Below the pieces are notes generated by a model. That model saw only the letters and a program-made list of their open reading frames with translations. It made no database searches and was not told where the DNA came from. Source: Cyanobacteria bacterium UBA4641 (GTDB taxonomy: Bacteria > Cyanobacteriota > Vampirovibrionia > Gastranaerophilales > Gastranaerophilaceae). Taken from it: a stretch of DNA of 48,520 nucleotides. A program made the translations under genes and the position numbers. The stretch's first letter is position 1. Each line of letters begins with the position of its first letter. The stretch covers positions 1 to 48,520 of the forward strand of contig DHMN01000038.1 of NCBI GenBank assembly GCA_002405805.1, given 5' to 3'. Shown here piece by piece: positions 24,377-32,917 of the stretch.

Positions 24377-24530
24377 ATGTCATTTTAGAGGAAAGTTTAC
24401 TTGCAAATGATGTATTGGTCTTGACGGAGTGACGTCGTAATCCACAACATGACTTGCATGGGATTACCATGTCGTACTGTTAAGTCTATTGTTTTATTTG
24501 CAAAACATTGCTCCTCGTAATGACATGAGT
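24377..24530. repeat. Long imperfect inverted repeat (family 5 arms)
   Basis: The left arm starts ATGTCATTTTAGAGG and ends GTCGTAATCCAC. The right arm starts GGGATTACCATGTCG and ends CTCGTAATGACAT. Each arm is about 65 bp and they pair imperfectly around a short centre. A single partial arm of the same kind is at 30546-30586. Confidence 0.7.
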
Positions 24531-24537
24531 TTATAAA

Positions 24538-24564
24538 GTAGGTCGGCATTGCTATGCCGACAAC
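24538..24564 (+). repeat. Dispersed palindrome, GTCGGCAT type (family 4)
   Basis: GTAGGTCGGCAT/ATGCCGAC hairpin, the same core as at 3422, 4354 and 35953. Confidence 0.85.
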
Positions 24565-24573
24565 GTTAAAAAA

Positions 24574-24642
24574 TGTCATTCTGAAAGGATTAAAAATCAA
24601 GTTGCGTAGCAACGTAGATTTTATCCTATTCAGAATCTATCA
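24574..24642 (+). repeat. Dispersed long-hairpin repeat (family 2)
   Basis: Starts TGTCATTCTGAAAGGATTA and ends TATTCAGAATCTATCA, with tip GTTGC-GTA-GCAAC. It matches 8171-8238 in the opposite orientation. Confidence 0.85.
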
Positions 24643-24684
24643 ATGTTGATTTTGAAAAGCATACCTGTCCCTTGAATACAATTC

Positions 24685-27600
24685 CTACTTGCTCAATAGT
24701 GCAAGCTTTTTACCACAATCGTAGCCTTTGTTTTGGTAAGCATTTGCTACAAATTGTGTATTTGGTTTTACTTTGCAACTGCCGGTGAAAGTCAATGGTA
24801 CACCTTTATCAGGTACATGATACAATACTAAAGTTGAATCTGTAATTGGAGTTGGTACAGGATGTCCATCATACATTCTTGTTAAGTAGTAATTTCCAAC
24901 TTCGTCAACCTTAACTTGGTAGATGTCATTATCATCATTAGCGTTGACAAATACCGTGTCCTTTTTAAGTCCGGAGATTCCATATTGATTGTCTCCGCCC
25001 TCTGAAAAATTCAATCTGTCTAAGTATAAAGTCTTAGGTTTATATTCTTTTCTGAAATCGTACTCCAATCCTGTTGGGTTGAAGATAGAAATCGCCATTC
25101 TGCCATCCGGAGATTGTCTGAATATTGATGTTACAAGTTCGTTTGACTGAGTTTTATTTAGCGGTAATGTGTAAATAGCACCGTTGTTTAGCGCATTACA
25201 TCTAGGGTCTTTTCTAACCTTCATTACATTGTTCATTTCATCTTTGTATTTTGCAATGAACTCTTTGTATTTTCTGTTATTTGGGTCAACCCATTCGTCG
25301 TGAACTTTTTGACGGCCTTGCAAGTACATGTTTTTAGTCTTTGTATCGTAGCCTGTTGCTCCGACATCATCACCATCAAACAATGTAGGCATACCAGGAA
25401 GTGCAACCAAATATTTCATCATGCCCATCAATTTTGTCATTGCAGGTCTCATTGTTGCTTCAAATACATCGTTTTCAAAATTTTCACCTGATGGTAGATT
25501 CAAACCGTAAACTTGACGTGCTTGTTTTAGTACCATTCCGATTGAAACGTCAAACGGTTTGATACCAAAAGCTTCTGGGTCGAATCTTTTACCCAAGAAT
25601 TTACCTTGTGCTAAATCTGCAACAGATTTACTTAATGCGACAAAAGCTCTGTTAAATTCGTCATTTGAGTAGTGATAATCATCTCTGTATTTTTGCAATG
25701 TGTTGATTAAAGCCGGTCTGATTGCATCTGCCATAGCTACAGCTTTTGGAGATACTGCGGTGTAATCAAAATTCCAAACTTCATCATCGGTGATATTTTC
25801 TAAGAATTTATCATTAACGATTTGATAAGCTTTTTTCAAGTTGTTGAAGTTGCCATCGTTTTTGTATGTCAAATCAGAGTAGAATAAGCCCATATCCATT
25901 GCTGCACAATGTAGTGCTCTTGGTTTATCGTGGTTGCCGATAAATGTGTAAGAGTATTTTAATGAATCGTCGCCACCTGCTCTAATAAAGGCATCTTGGT
26001 CAATTCCGACCATTTTGTTAAATAATAATCTTTGAGGGAATGACTTGTCTTGAAATTCGGAACCGTCTTCAAAAGATTTAGAAAATATTTTTGCAACATC
26101 ACTAAAGAAGAATGAATAGTTAGCTGTTGCTGTGATTCCTGTGTCTCTTAAAAATTTTGGAACAATATCTGTTTTCTTTGGATAAGTTTTTGATTTGCTG
26201 CCAAAACCTGTATCAAACAACGCCCCTTCATCTGTAACTTCTGCAACTGTGTATGCATTAGGATTTTTAGAAATTACACCTTGTGCAAATTTTTGCCAGA
26301 AGTTGCTAACCTGTTTCCAAGTGTGTTCAAAAGTTGTGTTGTGATTTTTTAGAGCCTCAACATCTGCGATATCTTTTGTAGCATCAATTCTCCAATCAAG
26401 TCCTGATTGAGTTTTGTCAATAATCAAATCTGCAAGTTGTAGTCCTGCAAGGTTTGTATTTTTCAAAGCTCTTGCAAAACTTTCAACAAGTTCGCTATCA
26501 ACAGATGAATCCAAATTTTTCATGCCTTTTTGCATTACATCAAGCACCATTTCTGCCTCTTCTTCAGGGCAAGAAGGGTGTGTTATTCCAAGTGTTTGAA
26601 GTGATGTTTCTTTTAATTTCTTATAATCATAAGTTATTTCACCTGAAACGGAGTCCATTGTAGGTGCAGCTTTAGGCAATAATGATTTAATCACTGCATA
26701 TTTTGCAATTTCAGGAGTTAAAAGCGGTAATACATATTTACCAAATTCAGTAACTTCGTCTCCATCAAACAATTTTTTATCATCAGGCAGAACAGAATTT
26801 AAGTTATCAAAGACAGATTGAGCGTAATCAGCCATCTCATGTGTATATATACTTTCCATTCTGTTGTATGTTTTTTGATATTCTGGAGATAAGTTTTTGT
26901 TTCCTTGTTTGTACAATTCGTAACGAGGTACACCGATTTCTGAAGAAACAGAGGCTCTTTTTGAAATTAAAGGTGATGCCAAAACAGAAACCAAGTTGTC
27001 TCCAAATTCAATTGCATCAAGCGGTGTGTTCATCAATCCTTCAATGATTTGACTTCTTTTATCTTCGTTAGAAAGCTTACGTTTGTTGTTATACATACCA
27101 TCAAGTACATTTTCAACTTCAGCTTTTGAAACTTCTGCTTTCACGGAAGTTGGGAAAACTTTGTTATTAGAAAGTTTTGAAATTAAATTGTAAACTTGTG
27201 ATGGATTTTGAGCATCTACATTTTTTAAACTTTGAGCAACATACATTCTCAAAATGTCGTCAGTCTTTTGTGTCCAGTATTGACCTGATGTTACTGCATA
27301 GTCTTGAACTTGAGCGTTACCTCTCAAAATTTTTGCCATTTCTTCTCTTTTTTCGGTTGGAGAAAGGTTTTTCAATGCTTTGGTGTCAGCATTTGAAAAT
27401 ACGAAGTTTAATTTGGCAATATCAGGGTTAGCATCCCAAGTGTCAAAACCGCCTTCAAATTTGCCATCAACTACAAAATTTTCGTTTTTAGAAAGCAATC
27501 TTGCTCCGCGATAGCCTTTTAAATCGATAGAAGAATCAGGATTTGCATCGTTATATTCATTTAATCTTTTAACATTTTTGTTATAAATTTCAGGGTCGAT

Positions 27601-28806
27601 TTCAAATGCGTATGGGAATATTGAGTCGTTGTGTGTATGCAAGTCAAATACATTATCAGTACTCATTTTTGAATATGTTTTGATTAAAGATGTTGTATCA
27701 TTTTTCTCCTCATCAGAAACTAACCTTGTATCAAAGAATTGAATATATGTCGGTTTCTTAGGGTTGTATTGCGGATTATTTTTCTTGATTGAAACTGTTC
27801 CGATACCGTTTTGAGTGTATGTATATGGAGAGTTTACGATTTTGTGAGAAATATAATCTTTATTTTTAGAGAAAACACCCATAGACAATGGGCCGTCTTT
27901 TAAGCCGGATGCTTTGAACCAGTTGTAATATGGAGAATCAGTTCCCCATTTTAATAAATGTTTAAAGTGAACCCCTTCTAAGCCTTCGTTTACGAACGCA
28001 CCATCTGATACAAAGTTTAGGCCGTGTGCAAACATTGAACGTTGAAGTGAGGCATAATTGTTTATATTGCCTAATGAACTTGCGATTTGCATACAGTTTT
28101 TGTTCCAGTAAGCATGGGCTGTGAAATCATCATCTGTGAATATCGGAAGAGAAATAATTCTTCCGTATCCGTCGTATTCTCCATTATCAACGGCATGCTG
28201 CAAACCTGCCATTGTTCCGCCGAATTTGTTAGCAATTGTTTTTATGCCGTTTTCGCCACGTTTAGTAAGTTTTTTATCTTTAACAATCATGTTTTGGTCA
28301 TTGTATACATAACCGACTTTTTGGCTGTCAATGATAACAAGTTTCATTGCACCACCGCGAGAAAGTCCTGATTTTGAAGGAACTACAATGTTGAAAATGT
28401 TTCTGTTTTGATTAACATCAGAGCGTTCGTCAATGATATCACCGGCATCAACTCTTGTTTTTGCAAAATTCGATTTTTTATCTACAACCAAGTAGTGATA
28501 AGCAAAAGCTTGATTATCATCAATACCAAATGTTTTTGCAAGGTCGATTTTATTTGAGCCGTATTTCATGTGGTAGCTGTCATGACCTTGTTTTGTATAG
28601 GCTTTACCTGTTGTAAAATAGTTGCCGTATTGGTCTTTGTCCAATTTATAAATTTCTAAATAACAATTTTCTTTTTCAGGGTCAAATGGGTAAGAAACTT
28701 CAAATTGTTTGAATCCGTATTCATCTTTACCAAACTGATATCCCTTGAATGATACAGGTTTTTGGTTGTTTAGCCTGTCATTTTTTAAATCAAAACTTAC
28801 TTTCAC
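24685..28806 (-). CDS. Very large GH13 (alpha-amylase family) glycoside hydrolase
   Basis: A 1373-residue protein with an alpha-amylase-type TIM barrel spread over most of its length. The catalytic set is recognisable: nucleophile Asp808 in DWRIDATKD, acid/base Glu856 in TVAEVTDEG, and transition-state Asp960 in FIGNHDKPR, followed by LPGMPTLFDGDDVG. Region I reads SDGAFVNE (Asp268, Asn273), where the usual His is Glu274. Long insertions separate the conserved regions. No signal peptide is visible, so it is probably cytoplasmic and may act on glycogen or oligosaccharides. The frame opens with GTG at 28815, but AAGGAG overlaps that codon region; GTG 28806 has 8-nt spacing and gives MKVSFDLKND, then PVSFKGYQFG. 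Confidence 0.85.
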   Translation of the reverse strand: MKVSFDLKNDRLNNQKPVSFKGYQFGKDEYGFKQFEVSYPFDPEKENCYLEIYKLDKDQYGNYFTTGKAYTKQGHDSYHMKYGSNKIDLAKTFGIDDNQAFAYHYLVVDKKSNFAKTRVDAGDIIDERSDVNQNRNIFNIVVPSKSGLSRGGAMKLVIIDSQKVGYVYNDQNMIVKDKKLTKRGENGIKTIANKFGGTMAGLQHAVDNGEYDGYGRIISLPIFTDDDFTAHAYWNKNCMQIASSLGNINNYASLQRSMFAHGLNFVSDGAFVNEGLEGVHFKHLLKWGTDSPYYNWFKASGLKDGPLSMGVFSKNKDYISHKIVNSPYTYTQNGIGTVSIKKNNPQYNPKKPTYIQFFDTRLVSDEEKNDTTSLIKTYSKMSTDNVFDLHTHNDSIFPYAFEIDPEIYNKNVKRLNEYNDANPDSSIDLKGYRGARLLSKNENFVVDGKFEGGFDTWDANPDIAKLNFVFSNADTKALKNLSPTEKREEMAKILRGNAQVQDYAVTSGQYWTQKTDDILRMYVAQSLKNVDAQNPSQVYNLISKLSNNKVFPTSVKAEVSKAEVENVLDGMYNNKRKLSNEDKRSQIIEGLMNTPLDAIEFGDNLVSVLASPLISKRASVSSEIGVPRYELYKQGNKNLSPEYQKTYNRMESIYTHEMADYAQSVFDNLNSVLPDDKKLFDGDEVTEFGKYVLPLLTPEIAKYAVIKSLLPKAAPTMDSVSGEITYDYKKLKETSLQTLGITHPSCPEEEAEMVLDVMQKGMKNLDSSVDSELVESFARALKNTNLAGLQLADLIIDKTQSGLDWRIDATKDIADVEALKNHNTTFEHTWKQVSNFWQKFAQGVISKNPNAYTVAEVTDEGALFDTGFGSKSKTYPKKTDIVPKFLRDTGITATANYSFFFSDVAKIFSKSFEDGSEFQDKSFPQRLLFNKMVGIDQDAFIRAGGDDSLKYSYTFIGNHDKPRALHCAAMDMGLFYSDLTYKNDGNFNNLKKAYQIVNDKFLENITDDEVWNFDYTAVSPKAVAMADAIRPALINTLQKYRDDYHYSNDEFNRAFVALSKSVADLAQGKFLGKRFDPEAFGIKPFDVSIGMVLKQARQVYGLNLPSGENFENDVFEATMRPAMTKLMGMMKYLVALPGMPTLFDGDDVGATGYDTKTKNMYLQGRQKVHDEWVDPNNRKYKEFIAKYKDEMNNVMKVRKDPRCNALNNGAIYTLPLNKTQSNELVTSIFRQSPDGRMAISIFNPTGLEYDFRKEYKPKTLYLDRLNFSEGGDNQYGISGLKKDTVFVNANDDNDIYQVKVDEVGNYYLTRMYDGHPVPTPITDSTLVLYHVPDKGVPLTFTGSCKVKPNTQFVANAYQNKGYDCGKKLALLSK

Positions 28807-28827
28807 ACAAAACACTCCTTAGTGTCA

Positions 28828-28869
28828 ATTATAACAATCATAAAGAAATTTTTTTGTTACCTTGGTAAC
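28828..28869 (-). promoter_or_regulatory. GH13 gene promoter with palindromic operator candidate
   Basis: On the minus strand an extended -10, TGT-TATAAT (28833-28828), lies shortly before the AAGGAG at 28820-28815. Its -35 region is poor and is occupied by a perfect palindrome GTTACCTTGGTAAC (28856-28869), a plausible regulator site. Confidence 0.5.
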
Positions 28870-28991
28870 CTATATTAAGAAAATTTTACAAAATGGCTAA
28901 TATAATTAGTAAAAACGAATTTATTGGCTATAATTATACGTGTAGAAAATACAATTTATATAGCTGAACAAACATCATCAAGGAGAAAAAG

Positions 28992-30260
28992 ATGCTAATG
29001 ACAGAAATGAAATGTGATATCAAAGATATTAATCTTGCAGAACAAGGCAAACGCCAAATTGATTGGGCTTTCAAAGATATGCCTGTTTTGAAGACTATTA
29101 GAGAAAGATTTATAAAAGAGCAACCTTTTAAAGGTTTAAAATTGTCAGCATGTGTTCACGTAACAAAAGAAACTGCTGCTTTGTGTACGGTAATGCAAGC
29201 AGGTGGTGCTGATGCTGTATTAGTTGCATCAAACCCTTTGTCAACTCAAGATGATGTTGCTGCAGCTCTTGTTAAATATTACAATATTCCGGTTTTTGCT
29301 GTTGCAGGCGAAACTGTTGAACAATACAAACAACACATTCAAGAGGCAATCAACCACAATCCTGATATTATCATTGATGACGGTTGCGATATGGTTTCAA
29401 CAATCCACGAACAAAGACCTGATTTAATCGGTAAAATCATTGGCTCAACAGAAGAAACAACTACAGGTATTATCAGACTTCAAGCAATGGAAGCTCAAGG
29501 TACTTTAGGTTTCCCTGCTGTTGGTGTTAATACAAGTTTGACTAAACACTTATATGATAACCGCTATGGCACAGGTCAAAGCTCATTTGACGGGGTTTTG
29601 CGTGCTGCTAATATTCTTATTGCAGGTAAAACAGTTGTTGTATCAGGTTATGGCTGGTGCGGTAAAGGGGTTGCACTAAGAGCAAAAGCTTTGGGTGCTA
29701 ACGTTATCGTTTGTGAAGTTGACCCATTGAAAGCTTTAGAGGCTGCAATGGAAGGTTACAGAGTTATGCCGATTGCAAAAGCTGCTTTGGAAGGTGATTT
29801 GTTCTTGACTGTAACCGGTGATAAACACGTAATTGATGTGGAACACTTGTTATCAATGAAAGACGGCGCATTTGTAGGTAATGTTGGACACTTTGATTGG
29901 GAAGTTAATGTTGCAGGTTTAAAAGAACATGCCGTTGAAATTAAACCAATCAGACCATCTTTAGATGAATATGTTTTGGATAACGGAAAATCTGTTTATG
30001 TTATTGCAGAAGGCAGATTGGTGAACCTTGTAGCAGCAGAAGGACACCCTGCAAGTGTTATGGATATGAGTTTCGCTAACCAAGCTTTAGGTATTGAATT
30101 TTTGGTTAAAAACAAAGGCAAATTAGAAAAGAAATTATATACTCTTCCTTATGAAGTGGATGTAAAAATTGCTGAATTGAAACTTCAATCAATGGGTATT
30201 CAAATTGATACTTTGACAGCTGAACAAGAAACATACTTAAACAGTTGGAAAGTTGACTAA
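28992..30260 (+). CDS. ahcY: Adenosylhomocysteinase (S-adenosylhomocysteine hydrolase)
   Basis: AhcY splits S-adenosylhomocysteine into adenosine and homocysteine with bound NAD+, relieving product inhibition of methyltransferases. The 422-residue product is of the shorter bacterial/archaeal type. Visible motifs are HVTKETAALC, the segment DDGCDMVSTIHE, the NAD-binding VSGYGWCGKGVALRAKALGA followed by CEVDPLKALEA, VGHFDWEV, and GHPASVMDMSF near the end. The first ATG has AGGAG at 6 nt; a second ATG two codons on is 12 nt away and less likely. A strong terminator follows. No SAH riboswitch-like structure was recognised in the 5' gap. Confidence 0.95.
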   Translation: MLMTEMKCDIKDINLAEQGKRQIDWAFKDMPVLKTIRERFIKEQPFKGLKLSACVHVTKETAALCTVMQAGGADAVLVASNPLSTQDDVAAALVKYYNIPVFAVAGETVEQYKQHIQEAINHNPDIIIDDGCDMVSTIHEQRPDLIGKIIGSTEETTTGIIRLQAMEAQGTLGFPAVGVNTSLTKHLYDNRYGTGQSSFDGVLRAANILIAGKTVVVSGYGWCGKGVALRAKALGANVIVCEVDPLKALEAAMEGYRVMPIAKAALEGDLFLTVTGDKHVIDVEHLLSMKDGAFVGNVGHFDWEVNVAGLKEHAVEIKPIRPSLDEYVLDNGKSVYVIAEGRLVNLVAAEGHPASVMDMSFANQALGIEFLVKNKGKLEKKLYTLPYEVDVKIAELKLQSMGIQIDTLTAEQETYLNSWKVD

Positions 30261-30305
30261 TAAAAGTGTTTACTGATTATTAATCAGTATTTCAACTCCG
30301 AAAAC

Positions 30306-30335
30306 CAAGGTCGTTAGATTTTTCTAACGACCTTG
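30306..30335 (+). terminator. Rho-independent terminator of ahcY
   Basis: A perfect 13-bp stem (CAAGGTCGTTAGA/TCTAACGACCTTG) with a short T loop, followed by AGTTTTATATTT. Confidence 0.85.
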
Positions 30336-30346
30336 AGTTTTATATT

Positions 30347-30374
30347 TGTCACCCTGAACTCGTTTCAGGGTCTC
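30347..30374 (+). repeat. Dispersed palindrome, TGTCA-arm type (family 3)
   Basis: The 28-bp unit with arms ACCCTGAA/TTCAGGGT, identical to that at 3565-3592. Confidence 0.9.
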
Positions 30375-30465
30375 ACATTGTACAATTTCCAGCTATATTT
30401 GTTAGGTTCTTATGTAGGGTGGGCTAACCTTATCATTATCTAACATCGTTTTAAGATGTTCAGTT

Positions 30466-30534
30466 AGAGATTCTGAATAGGATAAAATCTAAGCCAAATA
30501 AATTGGCAAGATTTTTAATCCTTTCAGAATGACA
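30466..30534 (-). repeat. Dispersed long-hairpin repeat (family 2), variant tip
   Basis: Same ends and middle arms as 8171 and 24574, but the tip is GCCAA/TTGGC instead of GTTGC/GCAAC. Both sides changed, so pairing is preserved. Confidence 0.85.
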
Positions 30535-30545
30535 ATATTTTTTAA

Positions 30546-30586
30546 GTCATTGCGAAGGAGTGCTTTAGCACGACTGTGGTAATCCA
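30546..30586 (+). repeat. Family 5 repeat arm (GTCATTGCGA type)
   Basis: Starts GTCATTGCGAAGGAG and ends GGTAATCCA. It resembles the arms of the long inverted repeat at 24377-24530 and contains the small stem GTGCT/AGCAC. Confidence 0.65.
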
Positions 30587-30588
30587 TT

Positions 30589-31632
30589 TTACTCAGCTTT
30601 TAGCCTTTTATTGTGCACAATTGAAGAAATCAACGCAGCTACGATAAATACCAAGCCAACAAGCCCTGTAACAACTTCAGGAACTTCTTTCACTGTTGAT
30701 ACAAGCATCAAAACTGCAAGTGCTCCGATTGCCCAGTGTGCACCGTGTTCAAGGTATAAAAATTGAGCTAGAGTTTTCTTTTCAACAAGCAAAATTGTAA
30801 GAGACCTTACAAACATTGCACCGATAGCTAAACCTATTGTAATAATTAAGACATCATTACTCAATGCAAATGCACCCAAAACCCCATCAAGTGAGAATGA
30901 TGCATCAATTAGTTCTAAATATATGAAACTGATTAATCCTGCGCATTTTACACCTTCGACAGCACAATGTGCGTTGCGCATTTCTTCATGTTTTTCAAGA
31001 AAATGTGCAATGCCATCAATTGCCAAGAACGTAATTATACCTGCTAGTCCGGAAATTATTACAGAAACTTTTTCCTCTTGTGGGATAAAATTTTGTACTC
31101 CGATTAAAGTTAATAGTGAAATAATTATTTCAATTCCGCTAATGTGGTCAAGATGTGATAGCGGAGCTTCTATAGGTTTTATCCAATGTACTGTTTTTTC
31201 GTGGTTGAAAAAGTAGTTAAGAAATAACATAATAAGAAACATTCCACCAAACGTTACAATTGGCGCGTGTGTTGCGTGCAAATAACTTGCATATTTATCA
31301 GCATCTGTCAGTGCAATTTTTGTAACAGTAATCATATCTAATTTTGAAAAAATTGATACGACAAGTACAGGGAACAAAAATCTCATGCCAAATACAGCAA
31401 TTGCAATACCCCAAGTCAAAAACCTGTGGCGCCAAACATGTGACATTTTTTCAAGTTTCATAGCATTAACAACTGCGTTATCAAAAGATAAACTTGTTTC
31501 TAATACAGCAAGAACCAGTACAATAAATACACATGCCAGCCCTGAACCGGAATGAACATGTTCACCCCACAAGTATGCGCCGATAACACCGACAAATGTT
31601 ATAATATACGAACCTAAAAAATACTCTAACAT
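30589..31632 (-). CDS. DUF475 family multi-pass membrane protein
   Basis: A 347-residue inner-membrane protein with about nine hydrophobic segments. It is recognised as DUF475, a TerC-like group, by LETSLSFDNAVVNAMKL in the first quarter and the related ASFSLDGVLGAFALSNDVLI in the second half. These two acidic membrane motifs are arranged like an internal duplication. TerC-superfamily members are linked to metal (notably manganese) export and tellurite resistance, but the substrate of DUF475 is not established. AAAGAGAT precedes the ATG. It is downstream of nothing on its strand and is followed by repeats. Confidence 0.85.
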   Translation of the reverse strand: MLEYFLGSYIITFVGVIGAYLWGEHVHSGSGLACVFIVLVLAVLETSLSFDNAVVNAMKLEKMSHVWRHRFLTWGIAIAVFGMRFLFPVLVVSIFSKLDMITVTKIALTDADKYASYLHATHAPIVTFGGMFLIMLFLNYFFNHEKTVHWIKPIEAPLSHLDHISGIEIIISLLTLIGVQNFIPQEEKVSVIISGLAGIITFLAIDGIAHFLEKHEEMRNAHCAVEGVKCAGLISFIYLELIDASFSLDGVLGAFALSNDVLIITIGLAIGAMFVRSLTILLVEKKTLAQFLYLEHGAHWAIGALAVLMLVSTVKEVPEVVTGLVGLVFIVAALISSIVHNKRLKAE

Positions 31633-31715
31633 AATTAAAATCTCTTTCTTTTTGTCTAACCTTATTTATTTTATATAAAATTGAGGAGAGAGTTATCATA
31701 TAAATATAGTAAAAA

Positions 31716-31745
31716 AGAGGGCAAACCTTTGTGGTCTGACCTCTC
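31716..31745 (-). terminator. Terminator of the HU gene
   Basis: On the minus strand GAGGTCAGACC pairs with GGTTTGCCCTC (one mismatch and a wobble), followed by TTTTTT. It lies about 25 bp beyond the HU stop. Confidence 0.7.
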
Positions 31746-31770
31746 AAATTTTTGTTTTTATTTCAAAAAA

Positions 31771-32049
31771 CTATTTGCCGTTTACAACTGTTTTGAATTT
31801 TTTACCAGCTGAGAAAGCAGGAACTGTTTTAGCAGGAATTTTCAATTCTTTACCAGTTTGAGGGTTTCTACCTGTTCTAGCAGCTCTTTTGCGAGGTTCA
31901 AAAGTACCAAAACCAACTAGAGTAACTTTTTTACCTTTAGCAACTGTTTTTTGGATTGTATCTACTAATGAAGATAAAACTTCAGCTGCTTCTTTTTGTG
32001 TAACGTTAGCTTTTTTTGAAATTTCTTGTACTAATTCTTCTTTGTTCAT
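31771..32049 (-). CDS. hup: HU-family nucleoid DNA-binding protein
   Basis: HU dimers bend and compact DNA. The 92-residue product has the full family pattern: MNKEELVQEISKKANVTQKEA, a helical body, the signature VGFGTFEPRKRAARTGRNPQTG spanning the DNA-binding beta-arms, and the end PAFSAGKKFKTVVN. The frame extends 27 codons upstream, but ATG 32049 has AAGGAG at proper spacing and gives the normal start. A good sigma70-type promoter is visible. A single gene between a membrane-protein operon and DUF475. Confidence 0.95.
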   Translation of the reverse strand: MNKEELVQEISKKANVTQKEAAEVLSSLVDTIQKTVAKGKKVTLVGFGTFEPRKRAARTGRNPQTGKELKIPAKTVPAFSAGKKFKTVVNGK

Positions 32050-32080
32050 AATAAAACTCCTTCTTCTTGTGTACTCTCTC

Positions 32081-32108
32081 ATTATATTGAAAATTTCCGT
32101 TGTTGCAA
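32081..32108 (-). promoter_or_regulatory. Promoter of the HU gene
   Basis: On the minus strand TTGCAA (32108-32103), 16 bp, perfect TATAAT (32086-32081). The expected RNA start gives a leader of about 25 nt that contains the AAGGAG. Confidence 0.7.
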
Positions 32109-32145
32109 GTCTTTTAACGAATTTTAACACTTTTTAACGTAAAAA

Positions 32146-32160
32146 ACCTCTTTTTGAGGG
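32146..32160 (-). terminator. Short terminator of the 32.2-32.9 kb operon
   Basis: On the minus strand CCTC-AAAAA-GAGG followed by TTTTTTACG. The stem is short but the T run is good. Confidence 0.55.
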
Positions 32161-32169
32161 ATATTAACC

Positions 32170-32499
32170 TTATATTTTCTTCAAAATGCAGTATGCAACA
32201 GCGATTATGACTGATGCAATAAATGCACTAAGCATGTTTCCAAGTTGATATTGTGGAATTAAATAAGCGATACCATACAGCATGCCAAAGTTTATAACAA
32301 GGTTAAATAAGCCAAAAGTGAATAAATTTATCGGCAAGGCTAATAATTTGACTATAGGTTTAATAAATACGTTTACAATTGTAATTGCTGCAGCTACAAG
32401 CATTGCAAAGGCAAAACTTTCAACCTTAATATCAGGAAGATAGCATGTACCCATAATAACAAGTGCAAACAGTAACCATTTAATAATTATTTTCTTCAT
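32170..32499 (-). CDS. Four-helix small membrane protein (phage holin superfamily IV/YvlD-like)
   Basis: A 109-residue inner-membrane protein with four hydrophobic helices (about 6-22, 28-46, 55-78, 84-104) and the family segment NVFIKPIVKLLALPINLFTFGLFNLVIN. This pattern marks the widespread YvlD-type family that databases call phage holin family 4. There are no phage genes nearby, so it is a chromosomal membrane protein and not a prophage holin. Its role is unknown; in other bacteria such proteins are tied to envelope stress. It lies 17 bp behind a secreted-protein gene and is probably co-transcribed. Confidence 0.82.
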   Translation of the reverse strand: MKKIIIKWLLFALVIMGTCYLPDIKVESFAFAMLVAAAITIVNVFIKPIVKLLALPINLFTFGLFNLVINFGMLYGIAYLIPQYQLGNMLSAFIASVIIAVAYCILKKI

Positions 32500-32516
32500 T
32501 TTATCGCCTTTTTTGA

Positions 32517-32864
32517 TTAAAATCCTTTGATTCTAATTTTTCCGTTTTCGTCTTTTACAAATTGCATGTTGTTAGACCCCGGACGTGCGCTTTGGATATT
32601 GAATTGTGTTTTAGCACTTTGCGGAACGTCAACTTTTCCTTCTTGATAGTCAAGAAATTTTTCTTTGTTTTCTCTTTTTTCTTTGTATTGGTCAGGACTA
32701 TTTGTAAAATCAAGGGTTTCTTCTTTTTCAAATTGATGTTGCATTAGTGTTGAAAAGTTTCTGTTACCTTCATTTGGTGCGCTCAAATATCCGTAACCTG
32801 CTGCAAAAGCAGATGGAGTAGCTACAAAACTCAAAATCATTGTAGTTAATAATACTTTTTTCAT
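32517..32864 (-). CDS. Small secreted protein, function unknown
   Basis: A 115-residue protein with a classic signal peptide (1-21: MKKVLLTTMILSFVATPSAFA, cleaved before AGYGY). The mature part is about 94 residues, hydrophilic, and includes a charged stretch (DQYKEKRENKEKFLDYQEG) and a C-terminus FVKDENGKIRIKGF. AAGGAG precedes the ATG at about 9 nt. First gene of a two-gene unit with the four-helix membrane protein. No domain recognised; probably periplasmic. Confidence 0.72.
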   Translation of the reverse strand: MKKVLLTTMILSFVATPSAFAAGYGYLSAPNEGNRNFSTLMQHQFEKEETLDFTNSPDQYKEKRENKEKFLDYQEGKVDVPQSAKTQFNIQSARPGSNNMQFVKDENGKIRIKGF

Positions 32865-32889
32865 ACCTCTAAACTCCTTATTCTCTATG

Positions 32890-32917
32890 ATTTTATATTA
32901 GCATGTAAATCCGTAAA
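32890..32917 (-). promoter_or_regulatory. Candidate promoter of the secreted-protein operon
   Basis: On the minus strand TTTACG (32917-32912), 16 bp, TAAAAT (32895-32890), about 26 bp before the ATG. A moderate match. Confidence 0.45.

Noticed and set aside
28870..28991. SAH or SAM riboswitch upstream of ahcY
   Set aside because: I could not find the paired elements or conserved cores of these riboswitches; the gap is AT-rich with only a loose direct repeat of TGGCTA-TAAT.
32170..32499. Prophage holin
   Set aside because: The family name contains holin, but there are no lysis or phage structural genes nearby and the protein matches the chromosomal YvlD-like group.
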